A DNA stretch of 64,000 nucleotides, from positions 186,001 to 250,000 of the forward strand of contig NZ_JBFNXW010000001.1 of the NCBI RefSeq assembly GCF_040811775.1. The letters run 5' to 3'. The notes beneath the pieces are model-generated. The model was not told where the DNA came from, ran no database searches, and saw only the letters and a program-made list of their open reading frames with translations. Below are positions 19,121 through 28,030 of this stretch, piece by piece (position 1 is the stretch's first letter; each line of letters starts with the position of its first letter). Position numbers and translations under genes: made by a program. The stretch comes from Balneola sp. MJW-20. GTDB taxonomy: Bacteria > Bacteroidota > Rhodothermia > Balneolales > Balneolaceae.

Positions 19121-20977
19121 ATGAGACCCAGACTTTTGTTAATTACCCCGCCTTTTACACAACTCAATACTTCCTATCCGGCAAGCTCTTATCTCAAGGG
19201 CTTTCTGGACGAATATGACGTGCCGGTTTCGCATTGCGATCTGAGTATTGAGCTGTTTACCTCGGTGTTTAGTAGTGATTTTTTGAGGGCGGTATTTCAG
19301 GAAGCGGAGGACCTGGGCAATGATCATTTCCCGGAGCTTGCTGAAAGGAAGGAACAGTATATTTCCAGGGTGGACCTGGTTATTGATTTTCTGCAGAAGA
19401 ACGATCCGGAATCGGCTCATGTGATCCTGGAAGAAGACTTTTTACCGGCCGGTCACCGGTTGAAGAAGGTAAATAGGGAAATTGAATGGGCAGAAGGGGA
19501 GGAAGGAGTCATTGACAAGGCCAAGCATTATTCCACCCTATTCATTGAAGAGATCGGGGATTTCATTCAGGCGAATGTGGATGAGTTTTTCGCCTTCACA
19601 AAATATGCCGAGCAGATCGCTACTTCGGCCAGCAGTTTTGACCGCATAGACGAGTTCCTGCGTTATCAGCCCACCCTGATCGAGGATGAGATGCTGAACA
19701 TTCTGGAGGAGAAGATCAGGACCCATACACCGGATCTGATCGGGTTTACCATTCCCTTTCCGGGCAACCTCTTTGCTGCCTTGCGCTGTGCTCAGTTTAT
19801 CAAACAATTTTATCCCGACATCCATTTGGCTTTCGGGGGCGGGTACTGCAATACCGAATTGCGCAGCCTGGAGGACCCGAGGATCTTTGAACTGGTGGAT
19901 TTCATTTCCCTGGATGACGGGGAAGGTCCGCTGCTGAAGATGATCGAGTATCTGGAAGGAAAGGTCACTATTGATGAGCTGGAAAGAACTTTTGTTCTGG
20001 AAGACGATCAGGTGGTGTACAAGAACCATCAGCCCAATACCATTCACCATCACCGGAATTTACCGGCCCCGGATTATTCGGGATTGCCTTTTGATAAATA
20101 TGTGTCCTTCCTGGATGTGGTCAATCCCATGCACCGCATGTGGACTGATAAACGATGGAATAAACTGACCATTTCACACGGATGTTACTGGAGTCAGTGT
20201 TCCTTTTGTGATGTGAGCCTGGATTATATCGGCAACTATCAGAACACTACCGCCGATGACCTGGTAGATAAGATCGAAAAGATCATGAAGGTCACGGGAC
20301 TCACAGGTTTCCATTTTGTGGACGAAGCCGCTCCCCCTAAAATGTTGAAAGCCTTGTCGAAGCGACTGATAGAGCGGGAGGTTAACATCACCTGGTGGAC
20401 CAATATTCGCTTCGAGAAGACCTTCAATGAAGAGCTTTGTCAACTGATGGCGGAAGCGGGTTGTATTGCGGTTACAGGGGGACTGGAAGTTGCCTCCGAT
20501 CGCTTGCTGGCGAAGATGAAAAAGGGAGTGGATATTGCACAGGTTGCCCGGGTGACCCATAATTTTTCCAAGCATGGGATCATGGTCCATGCTTATCTGA
20601 TGTATGGTTTTCCGACCGAAACGCAGCAGGAAACCATTGATTCTTTAGAGGTGGTGAGGCAGCTGTTTGAAAAGAACTGCATTCAGTCCGGCTTCTGGCA
20701 TCTGTTCACCACTACGGTCCACAGTCCCGTGGGCATGAATCCGGATGCATTCGGAATAATCATCACCGGACCTGAATTCGAGGGTTTTGCCCAGAATGAT
20801 CTGTGGCACGAGGATCCGGAAGGCACCGATCACCCTAAATACACGAAGGGACTGAACCGGGCTCTGCATGCCTATCTGAACAAGACCGGCTTTGATAAGG
20901 AACTGCATACCTGGTTCGATTTCCCGGTGGTGCCAACCAGTCACCCGGAAGACCTGATCGAAAGCTATCTGGGGTAG
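19121..20977 (+). CDS. B12-binding-type radical SAM protein
   Basis: The 618-residue protein starts with a region like cobalamin-binding Rossmann domains (LLLITPPFTQLNTSYPASSY), continues with GFTIPFPGNLFAALRCAQ and a LAFGGGYCNTE segment, then the radical SAM domain. The [4Fe-4S] cysteines are Cys355, Cys360 and Cys363 in HGCYWSQCSFCD, a Cx4Cx2C spacing rather than the usual Cx3Cx2C. Further landmarks are GFHFVDEAAPP, WWTNIRFEK, GGLEVASDR and YLMYGFPTETQQE. Members carry out methylations and ring rearrangements, including RiPP maturation. No precursor peptide or cobalamin gene is adjacent, so its substrate is unknown. Confidence 0.88.
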   Translation: MRPRLLLITPPFTQLNTSYPASSYLKGFLDEYDVPVSHCDLSIELFTSVFSSDFLRAVFQEAEDLGNDHFPELAERKEQYISRVDLVIDFLQKNDPESAHVILEEDFLPAGHRLKKVNREIEWAEGEEGVIDKAKHYSTLFIEEIGDFIQANVDEFFAFTKYAEQIATSASSFDRIDEFLRYQPTLIEDEMLNILEEKIRTHTPDLIGFTIPFPGNLFAALRCAQFIKQFYPDIHLAFGGGYCNTELRSLEDPRIFELVDFISLDDGEGPLLKMIEYLEGKVTIDELERTFVLEDDQVVYKNHQPNTIHHHRNLPAPDYSGLPFDKYVSFLDVVNPMHRMWTDKRWNKLTISHGCYWSQCSFCDVSLDYIGNYQNTTADDLVDKIEKIMKVTGLTGFHFVDEAAPPKMLKALSKRLIEREVNITWWTNIRFEKTFNEELCQLMAEAGCIAVTGGLEVASDRLLAKMKKGVDIAQVARVTHNFSKHGIMVHAYLMYGFPTETQQETIDSLEVVRQLFEKNCIQSGFWHLFTTTVHSPVGMNPDAFGIIITGPEFEGFAQNDLWHEDPEGTDHPKYTKGLNRALHAYLNKTGFDKELHTWFDFPVVPTSHPEDLIESYLG

Positions 20978-21024
20978 AGGTGGTTTGGTAATTGGATAGC
21001 CAATGTTGTACGCAGCCAGATCCT

Positions 21025-21474
21025 TTAAACTAATGATTCATATATTCTGGAATCCTCTCCCCAAGGATGATATCCTTGCCCGATATACTTAAAACCTTTT
21101 TTTTCGTAATACCCGATCAGGCTGGTACATAGATACAGATAATCAAATCCAAACTTTTTGGTGTCCTGTTTTGCCTTTTCAATTAGCAGAAATCCATAAT
21201 CACTTCCTCTAAACTCATTATCAATAAATAATGCGCATAGCCAGGGGTATAAGTCTCCGCGACTAATAAAATCATTAGTTATTAGACCTGCACATCCAAT
21301 TAATCTATCTCTCAGTTCGAGCAGATACCATTGAGGTAAAGAGTTTCTCGCATTAATACTATAGGAAATACAATCTTCATAAATAATTGGAAGCACACCC
21401 GGCCAGCTTTTTTGCAGATATCGAATAGCCTCATCTTTATATTCCGGAGACTCTCTAAGCGATATTATTTTCAT
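21025..21474 (-). CDS. GNAT family N-acetyltransferase
   Basis: The 149-residue product has the GNAT order: LLELRDRLIGCAGLI (strand 3-4), PWLCALFIDNEFRGSDYGFLLIEKAKQ (motif A, with RGSDYG in place of RGxGxG), DYLYLCTS and GYYEKKGFKYIG (motif B). Loss of a glycine in the pyrophosphate loop may weaken acetyl-CoA binding but is tolerated in some members. It is convergent with the radical SAM gene. Confidence 0.8.
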   Translation of the reverse strand: MKIISLRESPEYKDEAIRYLQKSWPGVLPIIYEDCISYSINARNSLPQWYLLELRDRLIGCAGLITNDFISRGDLYPWLCALFIDNEFRGSDYGFLLIEKAKQDTKKFGFDYLYLCTSLIGYYEKKGFKYIGQGYHPWGEDSRIYESLV

Positions 21475-21685
21475 TTTCGAATAATAGCTATGATTGTATT
21501 TGCGTATATAATCGGCAGATCACCCGGTCACTAACGAATGAATGAGCTTCGAAACGGAGATCCCGTAGAATTTCCTTTCACTGCTGAATTAACGAACAAC
21601 CGATCGGTTGCTGCACCGAACACGGGGCCGGTGAGGAGATTTTTGACCTGAAAGAGGATCTGCATTTCTAACATCCCATCCAGCA

Positions 21686-22513
21686 TCATTCTCCGGTATG
21701 CAGTTTTATTTGTTCACGAAGTTCAGCTGAGCCCTCAGCAATAGCTCTCCGTGATCTTTGAAGTTCCCTGATGTAATTTCTGTATTCAATCAGGATATCA
21801 AAAAATTCCTGGCTATTGTAGATCTCCATGACATCGTAAGTAAATGGATAGCGCCAGTCAGGGGAAGAGGCTACTCCTGAAGTATCAGCAGCAGATTGCG
21901 TAAGGAAGTTTCTGACATTCTGCTCCCTCAGATCAAGCTGTGAATCAAAAACTGCCATCTTGCTTAAGCCCAAATGTCGTAGCTCGGTCAGGTTACTTCT
22001 GGCCAGGCCTACCATAAAAGACTGGTCAGCCATTCGCTCCCGTGCCACATCCAGATAGCGAAGAATAGCTGCCCGTAGCGAATGATTGCGAATAGCTCCG
22101 AAATCCCCTGAAGCAACCAGCGACTCGGCCGTGCCGAGTACAGGCCGAGGAGTGGCCGTATAATCCATTATTGTCAGCCACTGTTCAACAGAGTCGCGCG
22201 GAGGGCGTGGGGTCTTCCCGAAGGATACGATCAATTCTGTAAGAGGACGATGGGTATACCAGGCCATGCCTCGGTCTCTGTCTGCCATAATGCGTTCCGT
22301 CTCAATCAGATCAGCTTCCAGTTGATTGAGATATATTCTTTCACGTGCATCGGCCTGCCGTGTTTCCCACCAGGAATTCAGAGCCAGGGCAACCAGGATA
22401 CCGGTAAGGACAACCAGGAACTCAGCTCCGAACCAGCGTGCCCGGCGCGACCAATCGGTTCGTACTTTCGATGATGCAGCTTCGGCATCGATATCAGAAT
22501 GGGATGTTTTCAT
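21686..22513 (-). CDS. DUF6090-like membrane protein (copy 1)
   Basis: The 275-residue protein has one membrane helix near residues 31-50 (FGAEFLVVLTGILVALALNSWWE), matching the GEIVLVVIGILIALQINNWNE helix of three other proteins in this window. A long helical extracytoplasmic part follows, with IYLNQLEADLIETERIM at its start. Function of the family is unknown. ATG 22513 is preferred to the GTG one codon earlier. It diverges more than the other three copies and is the most G+C rich. Confidence 0.82.
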   Translation of the reverse strand: MKTSHSDIDAEAASSKVRTDWSRRARWFGAEFLVVLTGILVALALNSWWETRQADARERIYLNQLEADLIETERIMADRDRGMAWYTHRPLTELIVSFGKTPRPPRDSVEQWLTIMDYTATPRPVLGTAESLVASGDFGAIRNHSLRAAILRYLDVARERMADQSFMVGLARSNLTELRHLGLSKMAVFDSQLDLREQNVRNFLTQSAADTSGVASSPDWRYPFTYDVMEIYNSQEFFDILIEYRNYIRELQRSRRAIAEGSAELREQIKLHTGE

Positions 22514-22629
22514 CACCTAATATATAAAAACCGTATCGGATAGCTTCCATCTTTATCGATTATTGATTTCCGGTCTTCACCGGTTCGTTTTTCAGTTCCA
22601 TCTGAAGTGCCGGTTCTTGTTATATTTTT

Positions 22630-23097
22630 CTAAAAATCAGGGTTGAAATCTGAGTCAATACAATGCTGAACTCCTTCCACCAGAGACTCTATATAGTTGT
22701 CAGAATTGATCACACTTTCAAAGTTCAGAAGCCAGTGTTCCGGAAGGGTGCACATCCCGTTTCGCCAGACTTTATATTGTTCATCGGTAAGGATACCGCG
22801 TTCACGGGCAATATAAGCCGCTTCATACAGATCGAACCAACCGCCTACCAGGGCCACAAATAACAGCCGGTCTTTGTCCGACATCCCCTCTACATCTTCA
22901 TTCATGAGTACATCGAGGACCTCAGGATTGGTCAGCCAGGTTTTCATATCCGCGTTCAGTGTGATCAGATTATGCTGGCTCTGAACGATCGCCAGATCGT
23001 TATTTCTTTGTAGTTCATAGCCGACAAAGATAAGGGAGGCCAGTACGGCCAAACCGCTTAATAATGGTGCAAAGCGTCCGAAAAATGGTTTTTTCAT
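22630..23097 (-). CDS. Single-pass membrane protein of the LIFVG-type family (paralogue)
   Basis: The 155-residue protein has a membrane helix (FAPLLSGLAVLASLIFVGYELQ) followed by RNNDLAIVQSQHN and a helical body with FVALVGGWFDLYEAAYIARERG. The arrangement equals that of the protein at 18415-18918. ATG 23097 is chosen because it directly precedes the helix; an earlier in-frame start would add 16 residues. Function unknown. Confidence 0.75.
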   Translation of the reverse strand: MKKPFFGRFAPLLSGLAVLASLIFVGYELQRNNDLAIVQSQHNLITLNADMKTWLTNPEVLDVLMNEDVEGMSDKDRLLFVALVGGWFDLYEAAYIARERGILTDEQYKVWRNGMCTLPEHWLLNFESVINSDNYIESLVEGVQHCIDSDFNPDF

Positions 23098-23297
23098 ATG
23101 ATTCCACCCTAATAAAATATATTGAGCCTGACCGCCTTTGGGCAAATGAAGGATATCGGGCAGAAATTATTATTCCGAAGTAACGGAATTCACAGCATAG
23201 AAGGAAATGAGAAAGAGGAACGGTCACTTGATCTTTCCATTTGGTTGCTTACTCAACCTCTGATATTAAGTCATGGACTTAAGCCTTAAGTCTAAAA

Positions 23298-24083
23298 TCA
23301 GCCTACAGGCCTACCAAGCACATAGATCTGTTTCGTTTTGCCTTCGATCTTGCCCGTTTCCCAGCTATACTTTTCTGACTTGATTTCAGCTAATAACTCG
23401 TCCAGATCGTGAAGGGTATAGGTTCGGACATTTGAGACAGCTCCATCCCAGGCGAAGCAGATGGGAATAATCGGAAAGACATAAGTGAACAGGAGTTGTT
23501 GCCAACTCATCGGACGGACCATGGGGGTGATAAACAAAGTCATGATGAAGTTTATGGGAAAGGCAATCCATGACAGAAGAAGTGGAGCACTGTTATCACT
23601 TAATTCAAAGATACAGATGGGATCACCTGATTCCTGTACTGAGCGAAGAATGGATTTTGCCTGATCGGGCTTCATGTGATGGAAGCTTCCAACCATCGTT
23701 CGGAGTCCGCTTTTCTGTTGATCCAATGAAGTGGCATTCACAGGAGATGTGAGGTAGTGGATATGATTGTTTTCCTGGCTATTAAAGATTTCAGCCGTTT
23801 TAGAATCGGGATAGAGATCCGTTAAGATCAATTCCAGGTTTTCAAAGCCATGTTTGTCGCGCAGAATCTGGAGTACTTCCGGCATAGGACCACCACTGCC
23901 GGAACATAAATCAAGTATCGTGGAAGAATTGGATGTGCTTAAAATCTGAGCCAGTAAATCAGCAAGCTTATCATTGGTCCTCAATAGCTTGTGCATCACT
24001 AAGATTAGACGGGTCATGCATCTTCGAAGCCATTCAGGAAACCAGGCAAAATCTTCAAATTCAAACAGATGAATACGTTTCAT
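23298..24083 (-). CDS. Class I SAM-dependent methyltransferase with membrane segment
   Basis: The 261-residue protein has the SAM-binding motif I STILDLCSGSGGPMPE (about residues 54-69), the acidic end of strand 2 in ELILTDLYPDS, and MVGSFHHMKPDQA as motif IV region. Two hydrophobic stretches (about residues 170-215) may anchor it in the membrane, suggesting a lipid or quinone-like substrate. Substrate not determinable. Adjacent genes show no shared theme. Confidence 0.83.
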   Translation of the reverse strand: MKRIHLFEFEDFAWFPEWLRRCMTRLILVMHKLLRTNDKLADLLAQILSTSNSSTILDLCSGSGGPMPEVLQILRDKHGFENLELILTDLYPDSKTAEIFNSQENNHIHYLTSPVNATSLDQQKSGLRTMVGSFHHMKPDQAKSILRSVQESGDPICIFELSDNSAPLLLSWIAFPINFIMTLFITPMVRPMSWQQLLFTYVFPIIPICFAWDGAVSNVRTYTLHDLDELLAEIKSEKYSWETGKIEGKTKQIYVLGRPVG

Positions 24084-24203
24084 AGATATTAAATAGAATA
24101 GAATGGATCTGAGGAATATGTAAGCTGAGCACAGTTACGAAGGAATAATAATTGAGTTACATCTTGAATGCCCCAATGGATGATCAATGAATACTCTTTA
24201 GTG

Positions 24204-24686
24204 TTACCTAAGGTTGGAGGTATATTCTTTCTTTTTTCCTTCAAAGCCTTCGTAAAGTATTCGATGCGCCCTGAGTGAAAACTCATCATCCCTTAAAGGA
24301 TACTTTTTGATCCATTCTAAGAGCATAGATAAATTATCATCCTGAGCCTTTTTAGAAGGATATTTATGCGATTCCCAGGGTCGGGACCGGGCATTGCTGA
24401 CGCAGGTCTTAACGCCCGGGTTCAGGAAGATTATTTCCGTTGCCTTACGCATGGCATATTCGAGTAAACCGGCATAACATCCTTCAATGACCCATTCACT
24501 GTGGTCTGCCTGAAAGGCATCAATTTCTTTTGCACTCGATTTGAATGCCCGCCGTTCAGGGGGTGTGGTATCTTCCCAGGCCAGGGTATCAAGATCAAGA
24601 TGCGCTAATTTGAATTCAGATGCATATTCCTTAGCAAGGGTGGACTTACCGGAACCGGAGTTACCAAATAGTACTATTCGTTTCAT
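24204..24686 (-). CDS. P-loop kinase (adenylate kinase/topology-modulation-like)
   Basis: The 160-residue protein opens with a Walker A motif (IVLFGNSGSGKSTLAKEYA). Then come a conserved DLDTLAW substrate-side segment, WVIEGCYAGLLEYA and a basic lid CVSNARSRPWESHKYPSK. This is the small P-loop NTPase group often labelled AAA or adenylate-kinase-like. The phosphate acceptor is unknown. Confidence 0.85.
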   Translation of the reverse strand: MKRIVLFGNSGSGKSTLAKEYASEFKLAHLDLDTLAWEDTTPPERRAFKSSAKEIDAFQADHSEWVIEGCYAGLLEYAMRKATEIIFLNPGVKTCVSNARSRPWESHKYPSKKAQDDNLSMLLEWIKKYPLRDDEFSLRAHRILYEGFEGKKKEYTSNLR

Positions 24687-24776
24687 AAATTGATCCTCAG
24701 GTTTATGCTGAGTTTGATTGGCCGGTGACCGTTATTCTGCATCCTGCCAGGTAAATTATTTTAAGTATCATTTTAA

Positions 24777-25313
24777 TTATTGACGGTTTGTCCCCTTAGC
24801 GAACTTAGCGGCATTGAATTCCGCAGATTTTCCTCTGGGGATGGAGAGGCTTTTCCATTCCTGTCCTTTGATCATTCTGCCGATATAGACGATCTGCCCG
24901 ATGTGATACGCATAATGGGCCAGCTGCCGGTTAAAAGCATCCATGATGGAATGTTCCTGGTTGCGGATATACACTATGGTCTCAAAATCATCCTCACGGA
25001 TAGAGTCCATGGCATCAAACAGGCATTTCCATCCATCTTCCCATTTTTCAAGGAGCTCCTGTTTGCTTTGAATCACCGATTCAAATTCCCGGTCTCTGTT
25101 CCGCCATTCTTTTTCTCCGTCGGAGGTCAAAATATCAGTCCATCGGGATCTCATATTTCCCCTCAGGTGATTCACCGTGATGGCGATAGAATTTGATTCT
25201 TCATTATACTGCCAAAAGAGATCCTGCTCATCCAGCTGGTTGAATGTTTTTTCCCCAAGCAATTTATAGTACTCAAACTGCTTTCTGACACTATCCAGGT
25301 ATTCTGAGCCCAT
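24777..25313 (-). CDS. DinB-like four-helix protein (DUF1572)
   Basis: The 178-residue product shows the DUF1572/DinB four-helix pattern with putative metal-binding histidines: His in NSIAITVNHLRGNMRSRWTD and the pair in QLAHYAYHIGQIVYIGRM. Members are putative metal-dependent transferases similar to bacillithiol or mycothiol transferases. There are no partner genes that fix its role. A hairpin (GAGTTGA/TCAACTC at about 25350-25371) lies just upstream. Confidence 0.85.
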   Translation of the reverse strand: MGSEYLDSVRKQFEYYKLLGEKTFNQLDEQDLFWQYNEESNSIAITVNHLRGNMRSRWTDILTSDGEKEWRNRDREFESVIQSKQELLEKWEDGWKCLFDAMDSIREDDFETIVYIRNQEHSIMDAFNRQLAHYAYHIGQIVYIGRMIKGQEWKSLSIPRGKSAEFNAAKFAKGTNRQ

Positions 25314-25414
25314 TATTTAACAGTTATAATTAATTAATAAGGTGATGGGTGAGTTGAGTTAATTATCAACTCTCAATCAAGCAATCTAAATTTAGAGCTA
25401 AGAATTAATTCTGT

Positions 25415-26230
25415 TTATTCATAAAATTCAGTAAGTAGAATATTTGGAGCTTTATCCTTTAGTGCCTTCTTGATGTAGTACCGATGATGATATCCTACGA
25501 TCAGCACAAATTTCTGCTGCTCCATACTGTTCATGGTTCGGATGATATTGTCGACCATGGCATTATTTCGACTATAGTGTTCGAACTGCTCCCATTTATC
25601 GAAATATGCTTTCATCGAAATGGAATCACCCTTTGAATCAAGCATCATCTCCTTGAATGCATCATTATTCGCTACTATTTCCTTCATTTTGGTGTACTGA
25701 TACTTTTTCGCACTATCCAATATGGTATCTGAATAGTCGGTATTGATGGCTCTCAGGTTGATCGACGCCATACTATCCAGTTTTACCCAGAAGTAGGCAA
25801 ATCGATCCCAAAACTGCTGCTCCTGATCGTTGAAGGATCCGGACCGGCTTAATTCATTCAATTTCTGGTATACATCATTGGCTTGAGGATATAAACCTGT
25901 TTGATCCCTGAAGGTATCTCTTCCTTCAAATTCGATTGGTCTGATCAAGGTGTTGGGATAGGTATCAAAAAACCGGGCAATCGCCAGGGTTTCATTTCCC
26001 TCATCATCAAAGAGGCGATTGAAATCATCATCAAAGGCGGAAGAATCTCTTTCCAGCAGGATGACTTCAGGTTGAATGGTTAAGAGTGCCTGATAAATAG
26101 AATCGGCGTTGATTCCCTCTGTAGGAAAATGGACGGTCCCAAGGATCGTTAGTTCTTTAGCTGCTTGTTGAGGTCCTGATTGGCATCCCAAAAAGAGAGC
26201 TGCGATGATGATGAGGTATGCTTTGTTCAT
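25415..26230 (-). CDS. TraB/Tiki-superfamily lipoprotein (DUF5694-like)
   Basis: The 271-residue protein has a lipoprotein signal (KAYLIIIAALFLGC) and the superfamily landmarks: LTILGTVHFPTEG with GTVH, VILLERDSSAF with the conserved ExD-like pair, RNNAMVDNI, and the terminal VLIVGYHHRYYI. Relatives include the putative metalloproteases GumN/TraB and ChaN. The conserved Gly-His and Glu positions are present, so activity is possible. It is encoded alone. Confidence 0.75.
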   Translation of the reverse strand: MNKAYLIIIAALFLGCQSGPQQAAKELTILGTVHFPTEGINADSIYQALLTIQPEVILLERDSSAFDDDFNRLFDDEGNETLAIARFFDTYPNTLIRPIEFEGRDTFRDQTGLYPQANDVYQKLNELSRSGSFNDQEQQFWDRFAYFWVKLDSMASINLRAINTDYSDTILDSAKKYQYTKMKEIVANNDAFKEMMLDSKGDSISMKAYFDKWEQFEHYSRNNAMVDNIIRTMNSMEQQKFVLIVGYHHRYYIKKALKDKAPNILLTEFYE

Positions 26231-26334
26231 TGGGTGATTGAGTGGATAAGTAGATCTGCCTGCTGGTAGAAGATAAGGTAATAAGGAAATTGGGAATAAT
26301 TCTCAACGCTCAATTGAGAATGAAGAATTCAAAA

Positions 26335-26529
26335 TTAAGAATTTATCTTCTTCACTCTTCCAACAACCCCTGATTCCAATCGCACCTTGATGCCGTGGGG
26401 ATGGGAGGGAGACTTGGTCAGTAATCGGGCCACCACGCCGGAGGTAAGTTCTCCGGAGCGTTGATGGTGTTTCTGAACCACTTCAACTTCACTGCCGATG
26501 TGTATATCCTTGCGTTGGGTTCCGTCCAT
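26335..26529 (-). CDS. YwbE family protein
   Basis: The 64-residue protein matches the YwbE/DUF2196 family along its full length: IHIGSEVEVVQKHHQRSGEL, GVVARLLTKSPSHPHGIKVRL, and VVGRVKKI near the end. Members are small SH3-like cytosolic proteins without proven function. The stop lies in one of the AT-rich AATTCTTAATT repeats. Confidence 0.9.
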   Translation of the reverse strand: MDGTQRKDIHIGSEVEVVQKHHQRSGELTSGVVARLLTKSPSHPHGIKVRLESGVVGRVKKINS

Positions 26530-26721
26530 AAGAATGATGCTTTGTACAGAGTTTAATTTGCCGAAAGTAAAGCATTTAATGATTCAGAAGGAAGTCAGGA
26601 TCATGCTCCGGCGGCTGACAGATGTGCAGTTATCTTAGATCAATTCCATTACAGAGCCTAATTTAAAATATACCGGTCTGCAAATCGGAACAGAACCTGA
26701 AGTTGGTAATTCCGGATATGA

Positions 26722-27210
26722 TTACTTTGTGCTTCCTGCCACATGGACCAGTTTCCAGTGTCCGGAGGTTTTATCCCATACCTGGGTCCCGCTTCCGGAT
26801 GTTCGGACGGTATCACCTGAAACCGTAAGAACGACCTCGGAATATTCATTTATAAGGACGGCCGATGTTTCGTTGATCACGCGCACCTCAACAACAGGAA
26901 ACTCGAGCGAGAGGTAGCCATCCAGGTCGGGAAGAATGGAGTCATAGATGGCTTTGAAGGCGGCAAAGGAATCAATGGTCATGCCCCCGAATTGTGCGGT
27001 AAAATGGTCCTGGTCGAAAAAAGCGTAGTAAGCTTCGGTATCCTGTGATTGCACCGCTTCGGTTAATTGCCGGAATTCGAACAATACTTCTGACCGGATG
27101 TCCTCAGCGCCCGGACTCCTGTTACAAGCCGGCGTTAACAGGGCTATCATTAAGAGAAGGACTAAGGCCGGGTTCAATTGATCGTTGAATAATTTTGGAG
27201 CAGCAGACAT
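26722..27210 (-). CDS. NTF2-like lipoprotein
   Basis: The 162-residue product has a lipoprotein signal (NPALVLLLMIALLTPAC) and an NTF2-like fold: EFRQLTEAVQSQDTEAYYAFF, TIDSFAAFKAIYDSILPDLD, VEVRVINETSAVLINEYSEV and HWKLVHVAGS. ATG 27210 is preferred over an in-frame TTG at 27243. The role is unknown; it resembles the SnoaL-type lipoprotein at 7922-8353 in size and layout only. Confidence 0.75.
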   Translation of the reverse strand: MSAAPKLFNDQLNPALVLLLMIALLTPACNRSPGAEDIRSEVLFEFRQLTEAVQSQDTEAYYAFFDQDHFTAQFGGMTIDSFAAFKAIYDSILPDLDGYLSLEFPVVEVRVINETSAVLINEYSEVVLTVSGDTVRTSGSGTQVWDKTSGHWKLVHVAGSTK

Positions 27211-27277
27211 CGGATTTTTCACAGTTATTGGGTTATATGACAAAGATGTATGAATTCATCCCCGTACGGAGCATTTT

Positions 27278-28030
27278 TTAATTCCTATTTAACTCCTCTT
27301 CGATCAGACCTAATATGGACCGGGCATTATCGATCAGTATATTCGTGTCGTTGATGTTGGTCATGAGGTAGATCTTTTTTCGGGAAATGAGGCCTTCAAA
27401 ATCACGGTCCTTTAAGAGTGCGTTAAGATCATTCGGATTCGGACTTCCGGTATAGGAGCTGTCGCTGGCCATGACCATATTGGCATAGGAGTAATACTGA
27501 GCGATCAGAGGATTCAGCCTGCTGACGACCAGATCCTGTATCACACGCTGTTCTTCGAACATTTCTTCCATCTGGTCAGGCCATGAAATGAGCTGAGATT
27601 TCAGGGTATCGTTGGAGATGGTATTGATCCGGCCGGAACTAAAGAGCATATCGATCACGCTGAATTCCTCATTGACCGTAAACCAGGTGTACAACCGGCC
27701 AATAACCTGAGTCATATCACCTTCGCTGTAACTGAGTTCTCCGCGGGATATATCGTGCAGTAAACGATTGATGTTTTCAATATTCTCAATCCGGCCCGCA
27801 TTTTTATCTTCCAGCTCGGCCAGCTTATTGGTGAAGGATACGCTTAAATTCGTGAGTAATTCGCGCTCCTCCACCCGTGCTTTCCTTTCCTCATTCCAGT
27901 TATTGATCTGCAGGGCGATCAGGATCCCGATGACGACCAGAACGATCTCCCCAATGGCGTATTTGAAATACTTTCCGGTCTTATTTTCCATAACTAAGGT
28001 CTGGCGAATTTTTCGTAGGAATTGGATCAT
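27278..28030 (-). CDS. DUF6090-like membrane protein (copy 3)
   Basis: The 250-residue protein starts MIQFLRKIRQTLVMENKTG, then has the family helix (GEIVLVVIGILIALQINNWN, about residues 27-46). A long helical, probably extracytoplasmic, domain ends in ARSILGLIEEELNRN. Its ATG overlaps the stop of the preceding paralogue (ATGA), so translation is likely coupled. The first 138 bases align without gaps to those of its neighbour. Function unknown. Confidence 0.88.
   Translation of the reverse strand: MIQFLRKIRQTLVMENKTGKYFKYAIGEIVLVVIGILIALQINNWNEERKARVEERELLTNLSVSFTNKLAELEDKNAGRIENIENINRLLHDISRGELSYSEGDMTQVIGRLYTWFTVNEEFSVIDMLFSSGRINTISNDTLKSQLISWPDQMEEMFEEQRVIQDLVVSRLNPLIAQYYSYANMVMASDSSYTGSPNPNDLNALLKDRDFEGLISRKKIYLMTNINDTNILIDNARSILGLIEEELNRN
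27893..28030. repeat. Direct repeat, proximal unit of the DUF6090 duplication
   Basis: These 138 bases, encoding the first 46 residues of copy 3, align without gaps to 28648-28785 (offset 755), with scattered substitutions. They cover the start codon, basic N-terminus and membrane helix. Confidence 0.85.

Noticed and set aside
24089-24289. 66-codon minus-strand frame downstream of the P-loop kinase
   Set aside because: It mostly lies in another frame of the kinase end and the gap; no coding character.
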